Of a stretch of DNA of 64,000 nt, positions 44,798 to 54,068 are shown piece after piece. Numbering within the stretch: position 1 is the stretch's first letter; every line of letters starts with the position of its first letter. The position numbers and the translations under genes are program-made. This stretch comes from Paraburkholderia lacunae. GTDB taxonomy: Bacteria; Pseudomonadota; Gammaproteobacteria; Burkholderiales; Burkholderiaceae. The notes beneath the pieces are model-generated. The model did no database searches, had not been told where the DNA came from, and saw nothing but the letters and a program-made list of their open reading frames with translations. The stretch is taken from the NCBI RefSeq assembly GCF_003353175.1, contig NZ_QHKS01000005.1, positions 248,001-312,000 of the forward strand. Reading direction: 5' to 3'.

Positions 44798-46132
44798 ATG
44801 AGTACCTATCAGACGGCATCGAGCCGCCCGATCGCAGCCGCCGCGGGAGAACCCGGCGCCGCCGAAGTCGAGCGCACCTATAAGAAAGTGTTCTGGCGCA
44901 TCGTGCCGTTTCTGATGCTGTGCTATGTGGTGGCGTATCTGGACCGCGTGAATGTCGGCTTCGCGAAACTGCAGATGTCGCAACAACTTGCGTTCAGCGA
45001 GACCGTGTTCGGTCTCGGCGCCGGCGTGTTCTTTATCGGCTACTTCCTGTTCGAGTTGCCGAGCAACATCCTGATGCATAAGCTCGGCGCGCGTATCTGG
45101 ATCGCGCGGATCATGATCACGTGGGGCCTGCTGTCCGCGCTCTTCGTATTCGTGAAGACGCCGATGCAGTTCTACATCTTGCGCTTCCTTCTGGGTCTCG
45201 CCGAGGCCGGTTTCTATCCCGGCGTGATTCTGTATCTGACGTACTGGTTTCCGTCGCATCGGCGCGCGAAGATCATCGCGGTGTTCATGTCGGCGATTCC
45301 GGTCTCGGGGATTTTCGGTAATCCGCTGTCGGGCTGGATCATGCAGACGTTCCACAACAGCTCGGGTTTTGCGGGCTGGCAATGGATGTTCCTGATCGAA
45401 GCGATCCCCGCGATTGCGATCGGTATCGCGACGATCCTCTATCTCGACAACGGCATTTCCAGCGCGAAATGGCTGAGCGATGGCGAAAAACGCCTGCTCG
45501 CCGATGAAATCGCCGCCGCGCAGCCCCAGCAGAAAACGCAGGCGCACTCGCTCGGCGAGGTGTTCCGCGATCCGCGCACGTGGTGGATGTCGCTGATCTA
45601 TTTTGCGTTCGTCACCGGGCAATACGGCCTGACGTTCTGGATGCCGACGCTCGTCAAATCGACCGGCGTGAGCGGCGCATTCGAAATCGGCCTCCTGAGC
45701 GCGATTCCGTTCCTGTGCGCGATCGTCGTGATGAACCTGATGGGTCATAGCGCGGACAAGCGCCGCGAGCGTCGCTGGCATCTGATCGTGCCGGCGCTGT
45801 TCGGCGCGATCGGCTTCACGGTCGCCGCTTCGTTCGCGGACAACACGGTGGTGTCGATCGCGTTTCTCTCGCTGGCCGCGGCAGGCGTGCTGACCTGCGC
45901 GCCGCTATTCTGGTCGTTGCCGACTGCGTTCATGTCGGGCGCGACCGCCGCCGCCGGCATTGCGATCATCAATTCGATCGGCAATCTCGCGGGCTTTGCG
46001 AGTCCCTACATGATCGGTTATCTGAAGGATCTCACGCATAGCACGCAGACCGGCATGTATGTGCTGGCCGGCATGCTGGTGATCGGCGCGATCGCCACGT
46101 GGCTGACGCCGGCCAGGCTGGTCAATCGCTGA
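44798..46132 (+). CDS. MFS transporter, anion:cation symporter family
   Basis: A 444-residue 12-helix carrier: MLCYVVAYLDRVNVGFAKLQMSQ, RFLLGLAEAGFYPGVILYLTYWFP and SGWIMQTF are typical of the tartrate/phthalate group. GGAAGGAGACAATGC precedes the ATG; the frame is open for 570 nt upstream through otnC and that part is rejected. Its place between otnC and otnI makes import of L-threonate and D-erythronate likely. Confidence 0.92.
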   Translation: MSTYQTASSRPIAAAAGEPGAAEVERTYKKVFWRIVPFLMLCYVVAYLDRVNVGFAKLQMSQQLAFSETVFGLGAGVFFIGYFLFELPSNILMHKLGARIWIARIMITWGLLSALFVFVKTPMQFYILRFLLGLAEAGFYPGVILYLTYWFPSHRRAKIIAVFMSAIPVSGIFGNPLSGWIMQTFHNSSGFAGWQWMFLIEAIPAIAIGIATILYLDNGISSAKWLSDGEKRLLADEIAAAQPQQKTQAHSLGEVFRDPRTWWMSLIYFAFVTGQYGLTFWMPTLVKSTGVSGAFEIGLLSAIPFLCAIVVMNLMGHSADKRRERRWHLIVPALFGAIGFTVAASFADNTVVSIAFLSLAAAGVLTCAPLFWSLPTAFMSGATAAAGIAIINSIGNLAGFASPYMIGYLKDLTHSTQTGMYVLAGMLVIGAIATWLTPARLVNR

Positions 46133-46208
46133 ATCGGGCGTCGCGCGCCGGGCGCTGCTTGCGGCGATCGCGGCGCGCTGAATTAACTGTTTTCAAGGAG
46201 TTGCTGCC

Positions 46209-47018
46209 ATGCCTCGCTTCGCCGCCAACCTGTCCATGATGTACAACGAGCACGCTTTCCTCGACCGTTTCGCCGCTGCGGCAAAAGACGGCTTCAAGGC
46301 GGTCGAGTTCCTGTTCCCCTACGATTTCCCTGAAGCGGATATCAAGGCGCGGCTCGACGACAACGGCCTGACCCAGGCGCTCTTCAATGCGCCGCCCGGC
46401 GACTGGGCCGAGGGCGAACGCGGCATTGCCTCGCTGCCGGGCCGCGAAGACGAGTTCCATCGCAGCGTCGAAACCGCGCTCGATTACGCGCGTGTACTCG
46501 GCAATCGCAAGCTGCATGTGATGGCTGGACTGATCGGCGCGGATCAACCGCGCGCGCGGCATCGCGAGGTGTATCTGAAGAATCTTGCGTATGCCGCCAA
46601 GGCCGCGCAAGCCGAAGGCATCACTGTCGTGATCGAGCCGATCAATACGCGCGATATTCCGGGATTTTTTCTGAACCGCCAGGACGACGCGCAGGCCATT
46701 TGCGCGGAGGTGGGTGCGCCGAATCTCAAGGTGCAATTCGATTGCTATCACTGCCAGATCGTCGAAGGCGATCTGGCGGTGAAGCTCAAACGCGATTTGG
46801 CGGGCATCGGTCATATTCAGATCGCCGGCGTACCGGAACGCCATGAACCGGATATCGGTGAACTGAACTATCCTTACCTGTTCGATCTGATCGACACGCT
46901 CGGCTATGACGGCTACATCGGTTGCGAATACCGGCCGCGTGCGGGCACCTCGGCAGGCTTGGGCTGGATCAAGCCCTATCTGAACAACGTTCGCCAGGAA
47001 GGAAGAACGACCTCATGA
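46209..47018 (+). CDS. otnI: 2-oxo-tetronate isomerase
   Basis: A 269-residue TIM-barrel protein of the hydroxypyruvate isomerase family. [29 protein letters not shown] start; metal site around [29 protein letters not shown] and [18 protein letters not shown]. It converts 2-oxo-tetronate to 3-oxo-tetronate, the OtnK substrate. CAAGGAGTTGCTGCC precedes the ATG and the stop overlaps denD (ATGA). Confidence 0.93.
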   Translation: MPRFAANLSMMYNEHAFLDRFAAAAKDGFKAVEFLFPYDFPEADIKARLDDNGLTQALFNAPPGDWAEGERGIASLPGREDEFHRSVETALDYARVLGNRKLHVMAGLIGADQPRARHREVYLKNLAYAAKAAQAEGITVVIEPINTRDIPGFFLNRQDDAQAICAEVGAPNLKVQFDCYHCQIVEGDLAVKLKRDLAGIGHIQIAGVPERHEPDIGELNYPYLFDLIDTLGYDGYIGCEYRPRAGTSAGLGWIKPYLNNVRQEGRTTS

Positions 47019-47995
47019 AAGTACTGATTACAGGCGGCGCGGGTTTTCTCGGCCAGCGCCTCGCGCGCGAGCTGCTGGCGCGCGGTTCGTTGAAAGACGC
47101 GCACGGCAAGCCGCAAGCCATCACCGAGCTGGTGCTGCTCGACGTGGTGCGCGCAGGCGATTTCGGCGACAGCCGCGTGCGCACGGAAGTGGGTGACATC
47201 GCCGAGCGCAGCGTGCTCGAAAGCGTGATCGACGAGAAGACCGCAGCGATTTTCCATCTCGCCGCGATCGTCAGCGGGCAGGCCGAGGCGGATTTCGATC
47301 TCGGCATGCGCATCAATCTGGACGCATCGCGCCTGCTGCTCGAAACGTGCCGGCAACGCGGACACAAACCGCGCGTGCTGTTCACGAGTTCGGTGGCGGT
47401 CTATGGCGGCGATCTGCCGGATGTCGTGCAGAACGATACCGCGCTGAATCCACAATCGTCGTATGGCGCGCAGAAGGCGATCGCCGAGTTGTTGCTGAAC
47501 GATTACGCGCGGCGTGGTTTCGTCGACGGCCGCGTGCTGCGTCTGCCCACCATCAGCGTGCGACCGGGTAAGCCGAATGCGGCGGCGTCGTCGTTTGCGA
47601 GCGGAATCATTCGCGAGCCGTTGAACGGCGAAGCGGCGGTGTGTCCGGTAGCGGGCGCCACGCGTTTGTGGCTGCTGTCGCCGCGCAAGGCGATCGAAAG
47701 CCTGATCGCCGGACTCGAAATCGATGCGGCCGCGCTCGGCAACCAGCGTGTGCTGAATCTGCCGGGCATCTCGGTGAGCGTCGACGAGATGGTCGCGGCG
47801 CTACGCGAGGTCGCCGGCGACGAGGCCGCGCAGCGTATCGTCTGGGAACCGGACGCGCGCGTGGAGAAGATTGTCGGCAGCTGGCCGGGACGGTGGGATA
47901 CGTCGCGCGCCGAGCGGCTCGGCCTGAGTGGCGAGCGCAGCTTCGCCGACGTGATTCGCGCCTATATCGAAGACGAGCGGATTCAGGTCCGCTGA
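47015..47995 (+). CDS. denD: D-erythronate dehydrogenase
   Basis: A 326-residue extended short-chain dehydrogenase/epimerase-fold protein. NAD motif [17 protein letters not shown], active-site Ser in [12 protein letters not shown], and Tyr/Lys in [13 protein letters not shown]. DenD oxidises D-erythronate to 2-oxo-tetronate, which OtnI and OtnK use. The ATG at 47015 overlaps otnI; earlier in-frame codons are rejected. Having both ltnD and denD means the operon can handle both tetronates. Confidence 0.92.
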   Translation: MKVLITGGAGFLGQRLARELLARGSLKDAHGKPQAITELVLLDVVRAGDFGDSRVRTEVGDIAERSVLESVIDEKTAAIFHLAAIVSGQAEADFDLGMRINLDASRLLLETCRQRGHKPRVLFTSSVAVYGGDLPDVVQNDTALNPQSSYGAQKAIAELLLNDYARRGFVDGRVLRLPTISVRPGKPNAAASSFASGIIREPLNGEAAVCPVAGATRLWLLSPRKAIESLIAGLEIDAAALGNQRVLNLPGISVSVDEMVAALREVAGDEAAQRIVWEPDARVEKIVGSWPGRWDTSRAERLGLSGERSFADVIRAYIEDERIQVR

Positions 47996-48133
47996 AAAAC
48001 ACGCCCCAAGCCTCGTGCCGGCGGTTCCTGCTGGACCGTCAGGCTGATCTGACCGGCACGAGCGCGTCATTTGTCTGATGCATTGCGCCGGCCGCGAGGC
48101 TGCGCGTATTCCCTGGTAACGGTGTCGCTTTGC

Positions 48134-48163
48134 TTGACACGGTTTCGGCCGCACGCCTATTAT
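48134..48163 (+). promoter_or_regulatory. Sigma70 promoter for pcaF
   Basis: TTGACA (exact -35) and TATTAT (-10, 5 of 6) are 18 nt apart. It lies about 240 nt before the pcaF start, so the leader is long. The two operator-like repeats start just after the -10. Confidence 0.7.
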
Positions 48164-48174
48164 CGAGCCTTAAT

Positions 48175-48208
48175 GTTCGATATATGACCTATTGTTCGTG
48201 TAAAGAAC
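48175..48208 (+). promoter_or_regulatory. Two 15-bp PcaR-like operator repeats
   Basis: GTTCGATATATGACC at 48175 resembles the known Pseudomonas PcaR site (identical over the first eight bases). GTTCGTGTAAAGAAC at 48194 is an inverted repeat GTTC-N7-GAAC within TTGTTC...GAACAA. Their left ends are 19 bp apart. A location just downstream of the -10 suggests repression rather than activation. Confidence 0.55.
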
Positions 48209-48404
48209 AAATGCGGGCAGTATCGAACCCGTGGTTCATCATCCTGCGCTAAGCTGATTTGGAGTGACGGCCGCCCATGCAGTTGTTGCTCGTCAGTTTC
48301 GCCGTTGTTCGGCGCGCTCGCCGGGTCAATGCCTTTGCGCAAGCGGCCTGCGCCGCTACCCGATGCCGGCACAGCGCACGCAGCACACCAACTGGAGACA
48401 TCAC

Positions 48405-49607
48405 ATGACCGAAGCATTCCTGTGCGACGCGATTCGCACCCCGATCGGCCGCTATGCGGGCTCGTTGTCGTCGGTTCGCGCAGACGACCTGGGCGCGGTG
48501 CCGCTCAAGGCGCTGATGGAGCGCAACAAGGACGTCGACTGGAACGCGATCGACGACGTGATCTACGGCTGCGCGAACCAGGCCGGTGAAGACAACCGCA
48601 ACGTCGCGCGCATGTCGCTGTTGCTGGCCGGTTTGCCGCAAGGCGTGCCGGGCTCGACGGTGAACCGCCTGTGCGGATCGGGCATGGATGCGGTCGGCAT
48701 TGCGGCGCGCGCGATCAAATCGGGCGAGGCCGCGTTGATGGTGGCCGGTGGCGTCGAAAGCATGAGCCGCGCGCCGTTCGTGATGGGCAAGGCAACCAGC
48801 GCGTTTTCGCGCCAGGCGGACATCTTCGACACGACGATCGGCTGGCGTTTCGTCAACCCGCTGATGAAGCAACTCTACGGCGTCGATTCGATGCCGGAAA
48901 CCGGCGAGAACGTTGCGACCGACTACCACGTGAGCCGTGCCGACCAGGACGCATTCGCACTGCGCAGTCAGCAGAAGGCCGCACGCGCGCAACGCGACGG
49001 TACGCTCGCGCAGGAGATCGTCGGCGTGACGATTGCGCAGAAGAAGGGCGATCCGATCACCGTCATGCAAGACGAACATCCGCGCGAAACCAGCCTTGAA
49101 GCGTTGGCGAAACTCAAGGGCGTGGTGCGCGCGGACGGCACGGTGACCGCGGGCAACGCATCGGGTGTGAACGACGGCGCCGCTGCGCTGCTGCTCGCGA
49201 ACGAAGCCACCGCGAAGCGCTTCGGCCTCACGCCGCGCGCGCGCGTGCTGGGTATCGCAACGGCCGGCGTGGCGCCGCGCGTGATGGGCATCGGACCGGC
49301 GCCCGCCACGCAAAAGCTGCTGGCGCGCCTGAACATGACCATCGACCAGTTCGACGTGATCGAGTTGAACGAAGCATTCGCATCGCAAGGGCTTGCTGTG
49401 CTGCGTGCGCTAGGTGTCGCGGACGACGACGCGCGCGTGAACCCGAACGGCGGCGCGATTGCGCTCGGTCACCCGCTCGGCATGAGCGGCGCACGTCTGG
49501 TGACGACGGCCATGTATCAATTGCAACGCACGCAAGGCCGCTTTGCGCTGTGCACGATGTGTATCGGCGTTGGCCAGGGCATCGCGATCGCCATCGAACG
49601 CGTGTGA
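48405..49607 (+). CDS. pcaF: 3-oxoadipyl-CoA thiolase
   Basis: A 400-residue thiolase that cleaves beta-ketoadipyl-CoA to succinyl-CoA and acetyl-CoA, the last step of the beta-ketoadipate pathway. Cys90 in NRLCGSGMDAV, His in GGAIALGHPLGMSGAR, and Cys in ALCTMCIGVGQG form the active site. The N-terminal EAFLCDAIRTPIGRYAGSLSSVRADDL is PcaF-specific in style. ATG at 48405 follows TGGAGACATCAC; the upstream extension is rejected. It stands alone with its own promoter and terminator; phenylacetate-pathway PaaJ is an alternative but less fitting. Confidence 0.93.
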   Translation: MTEAFLCDAIRTPIGRYAGSLSSVRADDLGAVPLKALMERNKDVDWNAIDDVIYGCANQAGEDNRNVARMSLLLAGLPQGVPGSTVNRLCGSGMDAVGIAARAIKSGEAALMVAGGVESMSRAPFVMGKATSAFSRQADIFDTTIGWRFVNPLMKQLYGVDSMPETGENVATDYHVSRADQDAFALRSQQKAARAQRDGTLAQEIVGVTIAQKKGDPITVMQDEHPRETSLEALAKLKGVVRADGTVTAGNASGVNDGAAALLLANEATAKRFGLTPRARVLGIATAGVAPRVMGIGPAPATQKLLARLNMTIDQFDVIELNEAFASQGLAVLRALGVADDDARVNPNGGAIALGHPLGMSGARLVTTAMYQLQRTQGRFALCTMCIGVGQGIAIAIERV

Positions 49608-49697
49608 AGTGTCTGGCGACGCGTAGCGGATGCCGACGCGTCGTCGGACGCGAACCGCCGCGCGTAGCGCTCCGGTAAGTCCTGTGGCAGTGTCCTG

Positions 49698-49736
49698 AAC
49701 AGCCCCATTCGCTCACGCGATGGGGCTGTTTCTTTT
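49698..49736 (+). terminator. Rho-independent terminator after pcaF
   Basis: AACAGCCCCAT pairs with ATGGGGCTGTT, extended by CGC/GCG next to a TCA loop, and is followed by TCTTTT. It lies 90 nt after the pcaF stop. Confidence 0.9.
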
Positions 49737-49877
49737 CGTGCCGCGTACGTGCCGCGCATGGATTGGCGGCTCATTGAATTTGCATGTAATGAGTGGCAAC
49801 GGCGCCCGGCAATTGCCGCACGCATAGGGCCGCCAGTGAAAACAATAGCTTCAACCTTTGCGTTGCGGCGTGTCATG

Positions 49878-50258
49878 CTAACGCAGCGTCGGCGCGCCCA
49901 GGTTCAACCATGCCAGCCGCGCCAGCCAGCGGCCCACCAGACCGCGGCGTGCGGGCAGCGCGCTAGTCAACGACACATGCGCCGCGATCTCGCCATCCGT
50001 GCTGAGCCACACGCGTTCGCCGCGTTGCAGGCGGAACTCGTTGCCGGGTTGGAGCCAATGATCGTAAGGTGAATTGACGCGTGTGAGCCATACGCGCGAG
50101 CTTTGCACGCTGAGCGCGCTGTCGGCATCGACACGCCATGTCAGCGTGGCGCCGGGCATCACGGAAAAATGCACTACCACCTTCGGGAGACGCTCATCCT
50201 GCTGATACGCGTACTGGCTCGAGTCGTCATCCATGCACTGCGGGCTTGCCTGATCCAT
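49878..50258 (-). CDS. DUF2917 protein
   Basis: 126 residues of the small betaproteobacterial DUF2917 family. The conserved part is GATLTWRVDADSALSVQSSR then VWLTRVNSPYDHWLQPGNEF and LQRGERVWLSTDG, which looks like a cupin-like all-beta fold with an aromatic WLTR core. ATG at 50258 is chosen because GGAGAGCAAG lies just before it; 50273 and 50300 are alternatives. Function unknown. It lies downstream of a terminator that ends acoR, so it has its own promoter. Confidence 0.75.
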   Translation of the reverse strand: MDQASPQCMDDDSSQYAYQQDERLPKVVVHFSVMPGATLTWRVDADSALSVQSSRVWLTRVNSPYDHWLQPGNEFRLQRGERVWLSTDGEIAAHVSLTSALPARRGLVGRWLARLAWLNLGAPTLR

Positions 50259-50299
50259 CTTGCTCTCCGTCATCGTGCCGGTGGACGGAGGCGCCCACA

Positions 50300-50335
50300 A
50301 AACAAAAGGCCCCTTCCGTTACCGGCGGGGCCTTT
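50300..50335 (-). terminator. Rho-independent terminator after acoR
   Basis: AAAGGCCCC and GGGGCCTTT form a 9-bp stem around CCG/CGG; on the minus strand TTGTTTTG follows. It lies about 170 nt beyond the acoR stop and before the DUF2917 gene. Confidence 0.8.
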
Positions 50336-50507
50336 GGGGTCTTGTTTTGCAGATTCAGACTGCTAACGCGCACATGCTCCCATAGGCCAGCCGATGATGG
50401 CTCGCGTTGGGTTTTTAATCGCTACTGCGATGAAGGTGTGCGTCAACATGAGATCGAGTGTGCCGTTTTGTCGCATGCCTTGTCAATAAAAAACTGCAAG
50501 AGCCGGA

Positions 50508-52496
50508 TCAGCTGCGATGCGGTCCGACGATGCCCAGCTTGGCAATGCGCCGGTACAAGGTCGCGCGCGAAATACCTAGAGCCCGAGCGGCAGCGTTTGG
50601 CCGCCATTGATGGCGCGTGAGCGCCTCGACAATGCGTGCGCGCTCGTCGCTCGGGTCGTCGTGCGGCGTGTCATACGGGGTGGCGTGCGCGTTGGCGTGC
50701 ATCAGCGTGCGTTGATTCGCAGCCTCTGGCTCGAGCACCGCTGCGATATCGGGCGCGACATGCCGCAACTCCACGCGCGCGGAATCGCAGATCGCACACG
50801 CATAGCGCAGTACGTTGCGCAGTTGGCGAATGTTGCCCGGCCAGCTGAACGCGGCGAGACGCTCGGCGAGGCGGGTGTCGAGTGTGAGAACGTGGCCGGC
50901 CATTTGCGCTTCTTCGTCGAACACCGCCTCGATCACGTCGCGGATATCCGCGCGCTCGCGCAACGGCGGCATCGGCAAGCTCGCGCCGCTCAGCCGGTAG
51001 TAGAGATCTTCGCGGAACGAACTCTCGGCCACCATTTGCGCAAGATCCCGGTGGGTTGCGCAGATCACGTCGATATCCACGCGCACGGGTGCATCGCCGC
51101 CGAGCGGCATGACCTCGCCTTCGGCCAGCACGCGCAGCAGTCGCGTTTGCAGATTGAGCGGCATGTCGCCGATTTCATCCAGAAACAGCGTGCCGGTATG
51201 CGCTTGCGCGATCTTGCCGCGCGCGCCGCGGCTGCGCGCGCCGGTGAAGGCGCCCGGCGCGTAGCCGAACAGTTCGCTCTCGATCAGCGACTCCGGAATC
51301 GCGCCGCAATTCACCGCAATGAACGGCCGGGTGCGCCGCGCGCCCGCATCGTGCACGGCATGCGCGAACACCTCTTTGCCGACGCCGGTTTCACCGAGAA
51401 TCAGAATAGGCAGCCGCTTGCCGACGATGCGCAACGCCACCGCCGCGTTGTGCGCAATGCGCTTGTCCGCGCTGTGCAGGAAGCGGCCGAGCGCGCCGAG
51501 TTGCAGAGTGCGTTGCGAATCCGTTTGCTGTGCACGGGCAATGCTGTCGGTCACGCCGGCCGTGCTGCGCGAAGTCCGCTTGAGCGGCGCACGGATGCGC
51601 GCGTACAGCGTCGCGCCGGTCGCGCGCAGACGTAAGCCGACAATCGCATCGGTGCGCGCGATGTCGTGCAGATGCACGTCGGACGTATCGAATACATCGT
51701 CGATGTGGCGTGGGCCGTTCAAGCCCGGAATACACTCGCGCGCCTTGCGATTGGCGGCGACCAGGTTGCCGCACTCGTCGAAAGCGATCAGCACTTCGGG
51801 CTGCGCTTCGACGAAGTTGCGGCTCGAATGGCCAAACAGATTCCAGTGCTGCGTGGTTTGATTGAGGAAATAGCCGTCTTCGATCAGACCGGCGCTTTGC
51901 CGCACCAGTTGAAACACCAGCCGCTGACTGTCGCGGTTATCCGGCGACTGCACCGCGGACGCGTCGAGCACGCCGATCATCTCGCCGGTCGGCGCGAAAA
52001 TCGGCGCGGCGCTGCAGGTGAGTGTCGTGAAAGCCGCGCGGAAATGGTCGGTCTTGTGCACCGTGATCGGCGCGAGATCAGTCAGCACGTTGGCAACGCC
52101 ACAGGTGCCTTCCTCGCGTTCCGACCAGCATGAGCCGATATACAGCCCCGCGTGCTTGAAATCGCTGCGGCGCTCGCGGTCGATCCGGTAGTCGATCGTG
52201 ACGCCGTGCGCGTCGGTGAGCATCACGCAATAGTCGGCCACGCGAATCATGTCGTGCAAGCGTGTCAGGCACTGGCCCGACGCGCGCAAAAAGGCTTCTT
52301 CCTTGCCTTGCACCTCGCGTAATTCGGCCGACGTAAGGACGCGCGGCCCGATCACGGCGCCCGGGTCGAGCCGGTACTGTTCGAACGAACGCTGCCACGA
52401 CGACACGAGGCGCGCCGAATCGGCGGGCGCCGGCAGCCGTCCTTCGATGGCGCCGCGTATGCGGTCAATATGCTGGGTCTGCGAAACGTAAGGCAT
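50508..52496 (-). CDS. acoR: AcoR-type sigma54-dependent activator of acetoin catabolism
   Basis: 662 residues: N-terminal AcoR/GAF sensor (residues of about 80-220, with YCVMLTDAHGVTIDYRID and GTCGVANVLTDLAPITVH), a PAS-like middle, an AAA+ sigma54-interaction domain (Walker A LGETGVGKEVFAHAVH, the sigma54 loop GAFTGARSRGARGK, Walker B GTLFLDEIGDMPLNLQTR), and a C-terminal Fis-type helix-turn-helix (WRPNAAARALGISRATLYRRI). It should open the exact -24/-12 promoter in front of acoX. Divergent from acoXABC-lipA with upstream dyads between. ATG at 52496 is chosen over an in-frame codon 54 nt upstream. Confidence 0.94.
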   Translation of the reverse strand: MPYVSQTQHIDRIRGAIEGRLPAPADSARLVSSWQRSFEQYRLDPGAVIGPRVLTSAELREVQGKEEAFLRASGQCLTRLHDMIRVADYCVMLTDAHGVTIDYRIDRERRSDFKHAGLYIGSCWSEREEGTCGVANVLTDLAPITVHKTDHFRAAFTTLTCSAAPIFAPTGEMIGVLDASAVQSPDNRDSQRLVFQLVRQSAGLIEDGYFLNQTTQHWNLFGHSSRNFVEAQPEVLIAFDECGNLVAANRKARECIPGLNGPRHIDDVFDTSDVHLHDIARTDAIVGLRLRATGATLYARIRAPLKRTSRSTAGVTDSIARAQQTDSQRTLQLGALGRFLHSADKRIAHNAAVALRIVGKRLPILILGETGVGKEVFAHAVHDAGARRTRPFIAVNCGAIPESLIESELFGYAPGAFTGARSRGARGKIAQAHTGTLFLDEIGDMPLNLQTRLLRVLAEGEVMPLGGDAPVRVDIDVICATHRDLAQMVAESSFREDLYYRLSGASLPMPPLRERADIRDVIEAVFDEEAQMAGHVLTLDTRLAERLAAFSWPGNIRQLRNVLRYACAICDSARVELRHVAPDIAAVLEPEAANQRTLMHANAHATPYDTPHDDPSDERARIVEALTRHQWRPNAAARALGISRATLYRRIAKLGIVGPHRS

Positions 52497-52592
52497 GGTC
52501 GGCTCCAGTCGAGCGACGCACAGTGAGTTCAGGCTGTTCTTGTAGCACATCCGGCTTCAGCAATCACATTGCAATGCAGCACACGAGACGCG

Positions 52593-52644
52593 TGAGACGT
52601 TCGTCTCATGCGCGCCTGAGATCGCATTGAGACGGCTTGTCTCA
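52593..52644. promoter_or_regulatory. Two AcoR upstream activating dyads
   Basis: TGAGACGTTCGTCTCA (52593-52608) and TGAGACGGCTTGTCTCA (52628-52644) are inverted repeats of TGAGAC, with starts 35 bp apart, roughly 200-255 nt upstream of the sigma54 promoter, a usual distance for enhancer sites. Further single TGAGA half-sites lie near 52590, 52617 and 52728. They are the natural AcoR targets. Confidence 0.75.
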
Positions 52645-52846
52645 CCCCTGAAATTCAGGCCCGAAAAGGCATTGCGCCTGTTCTTCGAGTACTGGATCCG
52701 CACGCGGAACGTCGTACACGGTGCGCCTGAGACGCCGCGCAGGTTGCGTCGCACGGCGTGTGCGGGCGGCTGCATGCCCGCCGTTTATTCTCCAGAGCCC
52801 TTGAAACAAGGCACTTCGCGATCGGTCCGCGACTGTTCGAGCAAAT

Positions 52847-52862
52847 TGGCACACCCTTTGCA
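52847..52862 (+). promoter_or_regulatory. Sigma54 promoter of the aco operon
   Basis: TGGCACACCCTTTGCA fits the sigma54 consensus TGGCAC-N5-TTGCA at every fixed position (GG at 52848-52849, GC at 52860-52861). It lies about 91 nt before acoX and faces it. Confidence 0.95.
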
Positions 52863-52952
52863 GTGTCCTGCGCATGACAAAGCGCCGTTGCGAATAGCGA
52901 ATGCGGCGCCCCACAATGAGTCCGCGCACCGCGCGGGCAGGAGACAAGCACA

Positions 52953-54017
52953 GTGCCATCGCCTATCACCGTCGGTGTGATCGCGAATCCGGCCTCGGGT
53001 CGCGACATTCGCCGCCTCACCACGTATGCGTCGGTGTTTCCGACCGCTGAAAAAGCCAACATGGTCGTGCGTCTGCTGGCCGGGCTCGGCGTGCTGGGTG
53101 TGGATCGCGTGCTGACGTTGCGCGATCGAACCGGCGTCGCCGCGTTGTTGCTGCGCGCGCTCGACACGCATGCGGCGGTCGCCGCGCAACAGCGCTGGCC
53201 GGCAGTCGATTTCATCGATCAGCCGATTACCGACAGCGTGACCGATACCCACGCCGGAGTCGCCGCGATGCTGCAAGCGGGCGTCGAACTGATCGCGGTG
53301 TTGGGCGGCGACGGCACGCACCGCGCGGTTGCCGCGCATTGCGGCAAGGTGCCGTTGCTGACCTTGTCCACCGGCACCAACAACGCGTTTCCCGATCTGC
53401 GCGAGGCGACGGTCGCCGGCCTCGCCGGCGCGCTGGTCGCGTCCGGCGCGGTGCCGCCGGACGTGGCGCTCACGCGCAACAAGCGTCTCGTGGTGCGTTG
53501 CGTCGGCGGGCCGAATCGGGGCCGCGAGGAGATCGCGCTGGTCGATGTGTGCGTGAGCCGGCAACGCTTCGTCGGTGCACGCGCGGTGTCGGATCCGGCC
53601 GACATCGAAACGCTTTTTCTCACTTTCGCTTCGCCCGACGGGATCGGCCTGTCGTCGATCGGCGGCGCATGGGCGCCGGTCGAACGCACCGCCTCGCATG
53701 GCTTGCATCTGCGCTTCGCCCGCCCCGGCGAATCCGGCGTGCCGCTGGTCGCGCCGATTGCGCCGGGCCGCGTCGAGCGTGTGCTCATGCGCACCTGCGA
53801 GCGTTTCGAAGTCGGCCGCTGGACGCCGCTCGATACCGAACACGGCACGCTCGCTTTCGATGGCGAGCGCGAAATCGAACTGGAGCGGGGCGATCGCTAC
53901 GAGATCGCGCTCGATTGGGAAGGGCCGCTTTCCGTCGATGTCGAACGCACGCTGCGCTTCTCGGCATCGCGGCAACTCGTGCGGGAGGTGGCGAACGTGG
54001 TTGCGCATCAGAAGTAG
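52953..54017 (+). CDS. acoX: Acetoin catabolism protein AcoX (NAD kinase-like)
   Basis: 354 residues, GTG start after GGAGACAAGCACA. ATP-NAD kinase fold: ITVGVIANPASGRDIRRL at the N terminus and AVLGGDGTHRAVAAHCGKVPLLTLSTGTNN in the middle. First gene of the aco operon. AcoX accompanies many acetoin dehydrogenase operons but is not needed for the dehydrogenase; its reaction is not settled. The sigma54 promoter is directly upstream. Confidence 0.9.
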   Translation: MPSPITVGVIANPASGRDIRRLTTYASVFPTAEKANMVVRLLAGLGVLGVDRVLTLRDRTGVAALLLRALDTHAAVAAQQRWPAVDFIDQPITDSVTDTHAGVAAMLQAGVELIAVLGGDGTHRAVAAHCGKVPLLTLSTGTNNAFPDLREATVAGLAGALVASGAVPPDVALTRNKRLVVRCVGGPNRGREEIALVDVCVSRQRFVGARAVSDPADIETLFLTFASPDGIGLSSIGGAWAPVERTASHGLHLRFARPGESGVPLVAPIAPGRVERVLMRTCERFEVGRWTPLDTEHGTLAFDGEREIELERGDRYEIALDWEGPLSVDVERTLRFSASRQLVREVANVVAHQK

Positions 54018-54068
54018 TGTTGCTGGTTGGTCGGAGCAAGTAGTGCATTCATTCCAAGGAGACACACC

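Larger units (their letters stand above)
47996..48404. other. Intergenic region before pcaF
   Basis: 409 nt. Left part: CTCGTGCCGG and CCGGCACGAG form a 10-bp inverted repeat with a long loop, a possible end for the otn transcript, without a T run. Right part: the pcaF promoter and two operator-like repeats listed separately. Then about 190 nt of leader without a supported gene. Confidence 0.5.
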
